From positions 207,286,978 through 207,350,977 of the forward strand of contig CP136066.1 in NCBI GenBank assembly GCA_032622095.1: a stretch of DNA of 64,000 nt, read 5' to 3'. Of this stretch, positions 59,401 to 64,000 are shown piece by piece. The notes below the pieces were generated by a model, which saw only the letters and a program-made list of their open reading frames with translations, did not search any database and was not told the origin of the DNA. This stretch comes from Siphonodentalium dalli. Its lineage: Eukaryota; Mollusca; Scaphopoda; Gadilida; Siphonodentaliidae. Within the stretch, counting starts at the first letter, position 1. Each line of letters begins with the position of its first letter. The translations under genes and the position numbers were made by a program.

Positions 59401-61694
59401 AATATGTTGAGATCTAAAACAGCCTTATATATATATTTCAGAATACAATTAATATATGCATATTTATAGCTGATCGGAGACTCACTTATATCTATTTGCA
59501 CGAGCAGCAGTTCTCCATGGCATGCCGAGAGCTGGCTCAATATTATCCGAACGTCTCGAAATGGCAAGGGATCCCGTTGATCTAGTCTTTCTTCGGCCCG
59601 CACCAGATGTTATCTGAGAAAACAAATTCCAATAATATTTGAAGCAAGCCTCTTATAAGTATTCACTAGCAGACATTGACTGAAATAAAAAATTTAAGTA
59701 AGCAACAATTGAGTTTGTACTGGAAAATATGACCAAACTGAATCCCAAGTCACCCTCTTGAAGTGATTACTTCTTTGTCATTGAAATCTCAAACTTAGAG
59801 ATTCCTTAACGATGATCTATCTCTTCTGGGACACAATTACAACAACAACATAATTTTTATAAATCCCGATTTCAAGACTACAAATAACTATTTTGTGAAT
59901 AAAATAGAGATAAAACAGAAGACTGTGTACATTATTTGTCTATAAAGACATAATAGAGGTTTATTTAGATCATAAGATCCAGTGTTCGCATTGTTGGTTG
60001 CCAAATTGGCCAATGGCTAATCTTTTTAGAATTTGGCTAATAAAACCAATTTTTGTTTACCCTAAATGGAGATGGAAAGCTTGGAGCCGGAAAGCTAATT
60101 AAAAAGCACTGAATAGATTGACAATCCAGACGAAGTTAGGCGACGAAAGTATTTCATACTTCGGAAATATCGTACAGAAACGGTCCAATAAATATGCGGA
60201 GTTTTGTGAATACGCGGTCGATGACACCGACTATGTAAACATGTATGTTTTGAAGAGAGTTGTTATCAGTGAGCACAATGAGTTCAAATACAAAATTACG
60301 TGGTTGACACTGCTAATAAAAATAAAAATAGAGTTGTCCTTTTTTGTACATTTTTTGTATGCTCTGAATGTTTTCGCGTGTATTTCTAAAAATAGCCCCT
60401 AAAACTGTCCCGCAGATGTGATAAGAAATTATAAATTAAATTTATATTAATTGATAGTAACTTTTCCGACAGGTGTCCTCTGTTCATATCTATTATTATC
60501 AATCCCTTAACTAACACTATTTCTGATTGGGCAAAAGCCATCACATGATAATTTGGGAAAAAGTCATTTTGGACTCCCGAAAGTCATATTGGACTCGAAT
60601 TGAGTCCAGTACGGGACTCAAATAGAGTCCAATATGACTTTTATAAAATTATCGGGACTCCCATTTGGATTTGGATAAACATACATACGGATAATAAAAA
60701 TATTATACAATGTATGTATACAGTATGTGTTTTCTTGTACTCGTTCCAGGTTGCGGTGAATTTATCATCATTAAACATTGTGCAATAGATAGCCATCTGC
60801 GAATAATTGAATGTAACTTTGCCAGCTGTGTGACTGCACCGTTATGCTATGCATCTCGTCCAATATGACTTTTCATCACAACTTGGACTCGCACATGAAA
60901 AACACATGCTGTACACAACATTTATAATAACTTTATTTAAATTTATTCCCGGAATCTCTATAAAACTTTGTGGGAAGCAATAGACCTTCTTTATATAATT
61001 AAGTGAGATATTATACCCTGATTGTGGTCTTTATATAATTAAGTGAGATATTATACCCTGATTGTGGTCTTTATATAATTAAGTGAGATATTATACCCTG
61101 ATTGTGGTCTTTATATAATTAAGTTAGATATTATACCCTGATTGTGGTCTTTATATAATTAAGTTAGATATTATACCCTGATTGTGGTCTTTATATAATT
61201 AAGTTAGATATTATACCCTGATTGTGGTTTTTATATAATTAAGTGAGATTATTATACCCTGATCGTGGTCTTTATATAATTAAGTGAGATTATTATACCC
61301 TGATCGTGGTCTTTATATAATTAAGTGAGATATTATACCCTGATTGTGGTCTTTATATAATTAAGTTAGATATTATACCCTGATCGTGGTCTTTATATAA
61401 TTAAGTGAGATATTATACCCTGATCGTGGTCTTTATATAATTAAGTGAGATTATTATACCCTGATCGTGGTCTTTATATAATTAAGTGAGATTATTATAC
61501 CCTGATCGTGGTCTTTATATAATTAAGTGAGATTATTATACCCTGATTGTGGTCTTTATATAATTGAGATATAATACCCTGATTGTGGTCTTTCTCCCGA
61601 AGCTGCTGTTGAGTGTTTTGGTGCGTCTCTTTTTAGGAAGAGGTTTAAATTTAACTGGATCTTGAGGTTCTTCTTCTGGCGTCAGCCACTCGTA
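43757..61694 (-). CDS. Unidentified coiled-coil protein, C-terminal 452 residues (six exons, 5' end right of window)
   Basis: Seen: exons 61578-61694, 59486-59613, 57600-57774, 52917-52994, 49130-49278 and 43757-44468 (stop TGA) all have GT/AG borders and join in one frame (1359 nt). Layout of the partial protein: basic stretch with KPLPKKRRTK (about 18-26) and RRKTRSTGS (46-54), possibly nuclear-localising; acidic segment YPPDDDMTYDESHIDSTMD (84-102); a short heptad-like coiled coil from about 141 (LVQLRRRLQEEREARVRAD) through LTLENKRLKDEM (to 178); IEASFKQFNEFLDLLRDSG; then about 235 residues of polar, acidic, low-complexity sequence ending SPSPPAQTVDSDDGF. No enzyme motif, no membrane segment. 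I do not recognise the family; a cytoskeletal, centrosomal or chromatin-associated protein would fit the composition, but that is only inference. Confidence 0.85.
44523..44897. mobile_element. CAAG-type MITE, long form, 50 bp upstream of exon F
   Basis: Starts CAAGCCTTGAAATAG; first stem 44550-44645 with substitutions, interior, second stem reduced to one arm (44829-44870), then GACAGACACACTACTT. Target duplication not clear. Confidence 0.75.
45599..45717. mobile_element. ~119-bp near-perfect palindrome
   Basis: GTTTCTGAATAACAAATTTA pairs with TAAATTTGTTATTCAGAAAC; inner arms GGGATTGGCGATTTACAC and GTGTAAATCGCCAATCCC. Family unknown. Confidence 0.8.
45737..45905. repeat. 83-bp tandem duplication
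   Basis: GCCACGATCTTTACAATGCG, then ATGGATAAACACTTTTCCGT is repeated once with a few substitutions. Confidence 0.85.
46465..46550. mobile_element. Truncated TTAA MITE
   Basis: CCTTTCATGACGGGAGTTGC to CTCCCATAGGGA, cut in the loop of the first hairpin. Confidence 0.75.
46918..47146. mobile_element. CAAG-type MITE, right half
   Basis: Starts in the long-form interior (GGCCTTATCTTCTGGGAAGT), second stem 47047-47130, end CAAATGACAGACACACTT. Confidence 0.72.
47147..47660. repeat. Diverged tandem block with CACCAGGTG and ACACCTGTCAATCA
   Basis: CACCTGTCAATCA and CACACCAGGTG recur at 47210-47300, 47300-47350, 47380-47430 and 47480-47520, giving an irregular ~90-bp period. No gene. Confidence 0.6.
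47663..48141. mobile_element. Cluster of TTAA MITE pieces, CATGACGGGAGCT subfamily
   Basis: TTAA at 47659-47662 with CCCTTTCATGACTGGAGCTT; at least five hairpin cores to 48080; internal AACGCTTTCATGATGGGAGC at 47973-47992 shows a second element inserted or tandem; ends near GTAGCTCCAGTAATGGA. Confidence 0.75.
48440..48900. repeat. Three diverged tandem copies with AACAGAATTTCTTGATATTT
   Basis: AACAGAATTTCTTGATATTT at 48515 and 48675, and AACAGAATCTCTTGATACTT at 48800; each is followed by GAGAAGA/GAGAACACGCAG. Period about 130-160 bp. A dispersed non-coding repeat. Confidence 0.65.
49130..49278 (-). CDS. Coiled-coil gene, exon E
   Basis: 149 nt, phase 0 in and 2 out. Acceptor TTCTTATCTTAAACAG, donor TCAGG before GTGAGTTC. 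Encodes LTLENKRLKDEMSIIHQSNG, then GILDDDSVLESIEASFKQFN and EFLDLLRDS; continues the helix of exon D and adds a second amphipathic segment. Confidence 0.9.
49440..50895. mobile_element. Foldback-like element with stacked GTTTAAAC palindromes
   Basis: The ends mirror each other: GACCATTGCGGTCACA at 49456 and TGTGACCGCAATGGGC at 50867. Inside each end lies an array of the palindrome ATTGCGTTTAAACGCAAT: five at 49485-49590, about nine at 50671-50848. Further in, TAGGCTAATTCGATAAGCAC (49597) is mirrored by GTGTTTATCGAATTAGCCTA (50610). The interior repeats GTGTGTTG, CGCCGCC and CCAAAATGG motifs and has no transposase frame. Confidence 0.8.
50940..51331. mobile_element. TTAA MITE, ACCCAACAG subfamily, complete (392 bp)
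   Basis: TTAA at 50936-50939 and 51332-51335; ends CCCTTTACCCAACAAACCGG and CTTCTGTTGGGTAAAGGG. Two intact hairpins at 51085-51155 and 51236-51306. Confidence 0.92.
51517..52145. mobile_element. ~630-bp element with 25-bp terminal inverted repeats
   Basis: GGGGCGATTCCTTTCATTAC at the left, GTAATGAAAGGAATCGCCCC at the right; inner GTGAATGGAATGAT is mirrored by ATCATTCCATTCAT. Target duplication not resolved. Confidence 0.75.
52150..52916. other. Intron D-E of the coiled-coil gene, no gene seen
   Basis: A small palindrome AGCTACAATGAAATA at 52209-52246; otherwise nothing recognised. Confidence 0.45.
52917..52994 (-). CDS. Coiled-coil gene, exon D
   Basis: 26 codons, phase 0. Acceptor TTTATTTTATATAG, donor ATGGAG before GTGAAGC. 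Encodes IELVQLRRRLQEEREARVRA and DHKIME, the clearest coiled-coil stretch. A LINE fragment in the opposite orientation lies less than 100 bp upstream in intron C-D. Confidence 0.85.
53060..53640 (+). pseudogene. 5'-truncated LINE, zf-RVT C-terminal end
   Basis: The frame to 53530 encodes INHNILYTNTKLYKCNLSET, then CPLCHTGRETILHLFDECP: the CPLC...ET..HLF.EC zinc-knuckle-like block at the end of many non-LTR reverse transcriptases. A short A-rich tail follows the stop (53600-53640). Catalytic RT and endonuclease domains are absent. Confidence 0.85.
53701..54386. repeat. ~70-bp direct duplication flanking a LINE fragment
   Basis: TCACTTCTCCCCATTTTTGT to AAGTATATATA occurs at 53701-53770 and 54318-54386 with one single-base indel (CCCACGGG versus CCCAGGG). 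The LINE fragment fills the space exactly. Confidence 0.9.
53771..54317 (-). pseudogene. 5'-truncated LINE (jockey/I-like), reverse transcriptase C-terminus
   Basis: From 54317 to the stop at 53944 it encodes LIDLYQIFVRPVMEYGAAIL, KLQKVQNKALRIALRQPPW and MELRNMTLARLDNSP, the typical region after the RT domain of non-LTR elements (LQ..QNKALRI). The 3' UTR ends CGGCCGGAAACAACTCAACA. Clade assignment is uncertain. Confidence 0.85.
54390..55931. other. Intron C-D of the coiled-coil gene, no gene seen
   Basis: A TAATAGTGAT/TAATAATAGTGA motif recurs at 55285-55390. No exon or clean element border. Confidence 0.45.
55932..56078. mobile_element. ~147-bp near-perfect palindrome
   Basis: AAGAAATAAATACACGGTGT pairs with ACACCGTGTATTTATTTCTT; inner arms TGGTCAAGTTGTACCAC and CTGATTGTAGGACG fold around the centre CGTAGCG. 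TTGTAATACGAC just right of it is mirrored by GTCGTATTACAA at 56967, so it may be the end of a ~1-kb element; GTGGTACAATT arms recur at 56858-56891. Confidence 0.75.
57060..57500. repeat. Dispersed repeat, inverted copy of 34860-35250
   Basis: Shares GGAATTCCATGCGGTATGGC, AGGGAGGGAGGGTTTTCAAA and AACCCTTTGGGATAAAATAT with the other copy. Confidence 0.65.
57600..57774 (-). CDS. Coiled-coil gene, exon C
   Basis: 175 nt, phase 2 in and 0 out. Acceptor TTCATATTATTCCAG, donor AAAG before GTAATAC. Encodes GYPPDDDMTYDESHIDSTMD, then SVYITRTPNDTDEIFDES and HIRRTRETK. A MITE starts 14 nt upstream of the acceptor AG, so part of the 3' splice signal lies in transposon sequence. Confidence 0.88.
57790..58234. 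mobile_element. CAAG-type MITE, long form, 14 nt upstream of exon C
   Basis: Ends CAAGTTTGCAAATAGTGTG and CACACTATATCCAGACTTG; two stems (57820-57910, 58112-58205) and the ~200-bp interior. Target duplication not clear. Confidence 0.88.
58508..58981. mobile_element. TTAA MITE, GAGTGCCAG subfamily, full length (474 bp)
   Basis: TTAA at 58504-58507 and 58982-58985; ends CCCTTTGAGTGCCAGG and GTGGCACTCAAAGGG. Single hairpin 58555-58624. Confidence 0.93.
59486..59613 (-). CDS. Coiled-coil gene, exon B
   Basis: 128 nt, phase 0 in and 2 out. Acceptor TTTGTTTTCTCAG, donor TATAA before GTGAGTC. Encodes ITSGAGRRKTRSTGSLAISR, then RSDNIEPALGMPWRTAARAN; serine- and arginine-rich. Confidence 0.85.
59614..60579. 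other. Intron A-B of the coiled-coil gene, no gene recognised
   Basis: A 94-codon plus-strand frame at 60118-60402 shows no family signature and lacks splice or promoter support. 60580-60642 following it is a palindrome (AAAGTCATATTGGACTC arms). Confidence 0.45.
60580..60642. repeat. 63-bp palindrome with GGACTC motifs
   Basis: AAAGTCATATTGGACTCGAA pairs with AGAGTCCAATATGACTTTT; the TTGGACTC motif recurs singly at 60562-60577 and 60880-60893. Confidence 0.7.
60989..61589 (-). repeat. 15-unit minisatellite made of exon A 3' end plus its donor (40/41 bp)
   Basis: Unit starts on the plus strand at 60989, 61029, 61069, 61109, 61149, 61189, 61229, 61270, 61311, 61351, 61391, 61431, 61472, 61513 and 61554. 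On the minus strand each unit reads AAAGACCACAATCAGG followed by GTATAATATCTCAC: the last bases of exon A and its GT donor. The first unit is 36 bp and lacks the in-frame stop of the others; the rest are 40 or 41 bp, differing by one T. Substitution variants (GATT/GATC, GTGAG/GTTAG) are interspersed. Junction microhomology AAAG occurs in both exon (GGAGAAAGACC) and intron (TATATAAAGACC). Confidence 0.93.
61578..61694 (-). CDS. Coiled-coil gene, exon A (its donor is array unit 1)
   Basis: 39 codons, phase 0 at both ends. Acceptor TTTTTTATTTCAG. Encodes YEWLTPEEEPQDPVKFKPL, then KKRRTKTLNSSFGRK and TTIR. The donor is AGG before GTATTATATC. The last ~15 exon bases and this donor recur in the 15-unit array directly downstream. 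Confidence 0.85.
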
Positions 61695-62332
61695 CTGAAA
61701 TAAAAAACAATTTGTGTAAAACTTGAGTAATATTTAGAGGATATTACTTGGTTCGTTTGATATTAGGCCCGATATCAGCCTGAGGTAACCTCATATCAGC
61801 CTGAGACCAAAGATTGGTGATGTCGTAAAATGATATTACTCGGTTTAAGGGCAAATTGAAGCCATATACACATAGTTCAATAACAGGCAGTTCTGGACAA
61901 AAATGTCATATCTAATTAATAAGTATGTATATTTAATGATATTCATACACAATGTACTGCCTGCTTTTCGCAGATCAAAGTTGAAGAAATGAAGTGAAAC
62001 ACTAATGGATCAGGGACGGGGTAATCCTATTATGTATTTGTATTGATTACAAATTTTGAAATATTTGTATTATATTTGTATTAAAAAATTCTGGGAGCCA
62101 AAGTATTGTATTTGTTATCAAATACTTTAAGGTATTTTCAATTACTTTTTTATTACATCTTGCCGAAGTATTCTAGATTATTTTTGCACAAAGGTGAGAT
62201 AAAACATTTCTTACTATGGCAGACTATAGCATCTGTTTTAAAGGGGCCAATGGATAAAACATTATATAGGGCAAAGCCATGAAATAAATTCACAAATTGT
62301 TCCATCAATAAAATATTTTGTGCATGTTTTAA
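61695..62332. other. Intron upstream of exon A, no gene seen
   Basis: GATATTAGGCCCGATATCAG with CTGAGGTAACCTCATATCAG form small overlapping palindromes at 61760-61800. Otherwise AT-rich. Confidence 0.45.
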
Positions 62333-62390
62333 CCCTTTCAGTGCCAGGAAATCTGCCCTAATTTATGGTCTGTAAAATCGGCCCTAAAAA

Positions 62391-62423
<33 letters not shown>

Positions 62424-62803
62424 TTTTATTTTTTTTTGGGTTTAATTTTTTTTGGGTGGGCTTAAGCATGCTATAGCGAATTTAAAAACAAACTGGATAA
62501 AACCTTAGGGGCATGTTATAACTCAAAACTATCACCAAGTATTCATAGTAATAATTTTGATGCCATGAAAAACGTAAGATTCCCTGGCACTAAACCTACA
62601 AAATAAGTCTGTTAAAGAATATAAGAACAAATTATTAAAATTGTAAAAAATTGTAAAAAATAATAACAAATGATGAAAAATTGTTAGGCCAATGCATTCT
62701 CTTATATATGCGAGGCGACCTATGGTCGACTCGCATATATAAGAGAATGCATTGGCACAGGGTATATGGGTTGATACAAAAATCGGACCTGGCATTGAAA
62801 GGG
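62333..62803. mobile_element. TTAA MITE, GAGTGCCAG subfamily, full length (471 bp), inverted
   Basis: TTAA at 62329-62332 and 62804-62807; ends CCCTTTCAGTGCCAGG and CCTGGCATTGAAAGGG. Hairpin at 62688-62758. Confidence 0.93.
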
Positions 62804-63124
62804 TTAACTGAAGTTAACATATTAATGAGTTATAGCAAAACAATGGTTACAAGTACTACATCTTGCCATCTTTAAACATCATAATTGTTTCAGTCCAGAT
62901 AATTGATATCCCTGTCACGGATAGGAGTTATGTTTACGGTTTGTGTAATACATCATCAAATTATGTGCATGCTCTCGCTGCAGACGTGATGTCATAACCA
63001 TCACAATGGATAGGGTATTGAATTCCTTTGGTTTGTCCCTAAAACTTCATTTATAGATATAGACAATCAGTAAATTAGTTCTAATGCATCATACAGCCAT
63101 CACTTATCAAGTCTCGGGCAACTA

Positions 63125-63337
63125 CAGTAATGCTCTAAATAATCGACTCCTTAACCACAGCGGAATTATGGGTAATTTTTCAGGATTTAGTCGGAAATAT
63201 GGCTTGTTGCCATTCATCGGAAAGCTCTCGGGGAGAGCTTTCCGATGAATGCCAACAAGCCATATTTCCGACTAAATCCTGAAAAGTTACCCATAATTCC
63301 GCTGTGGTTAAGGAGTCGATTATTTAGAGCATTATTG
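63125..63337. mobile_element. TA-flanked near-perfect palindrome MITE (213 bp)
   Basis: CAGTAATGCTCTAAATAATC start and GATTATTTAGAGCATTATTG end, both beside TA. Nearly perfect arms around CTCGGGGAG; the most intact copy in the window. Confidence 0.92.
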
Positions 63338-63374
63338 TACCCAAAATTGGCTGATTGAGTAGAATATTATTTTC

Positions 63375-63797
63375 AAGTTGGGATATAGTGTGTCTGTCAT
63401 TTGCCGAATGAGGTCCCCAGAGGGTGAATTTAGTGATGCTATCCCGCAGAGTGGACTAGCATCACCAAATTCACCCTCTGGGAACCCCATTCTGCTTAAT
63501 CCTCAACTGCTATGGGAGACCTAGGATCAGATTAAGTTCCCCAGTTAAAGTTGGTGATGTTCACCCATTAGTCACCTCGTTTATGTATTTTATCTTCTGC
63601 AAATTAGGGGATATAGAAACTGAAAAGGGAAAAAGTAACTAAAACAATGTTAATTTGAGACTATAGATACTTCCCAGAAGATGAGGCCTAAGCAGAATGA
63701 GGTCCTAACAAGGTGAATTTAGTGATGCTAGCCCGCTATGCAGGATAGCATCACTAAATTCACCCTCTAGGGACCTCATTCTGCAAATGACAGGCTC
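63375..63797. mobile_element. CAAG-type MITE, long form
   Basis: Left end CAAGTTGGGATATAGTGTG; stems 63404-63495 and 63693-63784; right end CAAATGACAGGCTC eroded. Interior is in the reverse orientation relative to 57790. Confidence 0.85.
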
Positions 63798-63865
63798 AAA
63801 CCTATTCTCAAACCTATGGTGGGTGGGATGGTATCAAATCCAGTTGTAAGTCGGGATTTTTTTTA

Positions 63866-64000
63866 CCCTGTGCCAATGCATTCTCTTATATATGCGAGTC
63901 GACCATAGGTCGCCTCGCATATATAAGAGAATGCATTGGCCTAACAATTTTTTACAATTTTAATAATTTGTTCTTGTATTCTTTAACAATTTTATAATTT
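63866..64000. mobile_element. Twin-hairpin MITE, cut by the window edge
   Basis: ACCCTGTGCCAATGCATTCT opens an intact hairpin (63875-63943) followed by the AT linker; left terminus degraded. Confidence 0.75.

Noticed and set aside
60118-60402. 94-codon plus-strand frame in intron A-B
   Set aside because: No recognisable domain; ends in hydrophobic AT-rich codons; antisense to a well-supported gene.

Overview
The window is intron-rich, repeat-dense animal nuclear DNA with no bacterial-type gene organisation. It is AT-rich, its few short coding exons have GT/AG borders, and most of it is transposon-derived. Low-confidence signals (CATGTACATGTA-type microrepeats, conserved non-LTR tails, a tRNA-derived SINE, wording of dispersed repeats) suggest a lophotrochozoan, perhaps a bivalve mollusc. 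The species cannot be told from the sequence.

Two protein-coding genes are supported, both on the minus strand. The first is the 5' part of CLPTM1 (cleft lip and palate transmembrane protein 1 family): six exons between 30333 and 6001, with every splice phase consistent, encode the first 257 residues; the rest lies beyond the left edge. The second is the 3' part of an unidentified gene for a coiled-coil, acidic, low-complexity protein. Its six exons between 61694 and 43757 give 452 residues in one open phase and end in a stop codon; its 5' end lies beyond the right edge.

The most striking observation is that both genes contain a tandem array built from the END OF AN EXON PLUS ITS 5' SPLICE SITE. 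In CLPTM1, 92 nt of exon 6 and the first 17 nt of the following intron form a 109-bp unit present exactly 31 times without an indel (2714-6092). Only the first transcribed copy keeps an acceptor, so intron 6 begins with 30 more consensus GTAAGT donors at 109-nt intervals. In the second gene the last ~15 nt of an exon, its donor and ~25 nt of intron form a 40/41-bp unit present 15 times (60989-61589). In both, short microhomology between exon and intron (AAAT; AAAG) marks the likely founding duplication. I know of no described class of such donor arrays.

The rest is a layered MITE landscape: (i) TTAA-flanked, piggyBac-like elements in at least three terminal-repeat subfamilies that share the same internal twin-hairpin module; (ii) CAAG...CTTG elements with 8-bp target duplications and near-perfect stems, several immediately beside exon borders; (iii) TA-flanked ~212-bp near-perfect palindromes; (iv) hAT-like elements with 7- or 8-bp duplications; (v) a foldback-like element with stacked GTTTAAAC palindromes; (vi) a MULE-type transposase relic split by a TA-flanked insertion; and (vii) two 5'-truncated LINE fragments, one flanked by a ~70-bp duplication. 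The 13.4 kb between the two genes (30334-43756) and most intron space hold only such repeats and unassigned sequence.
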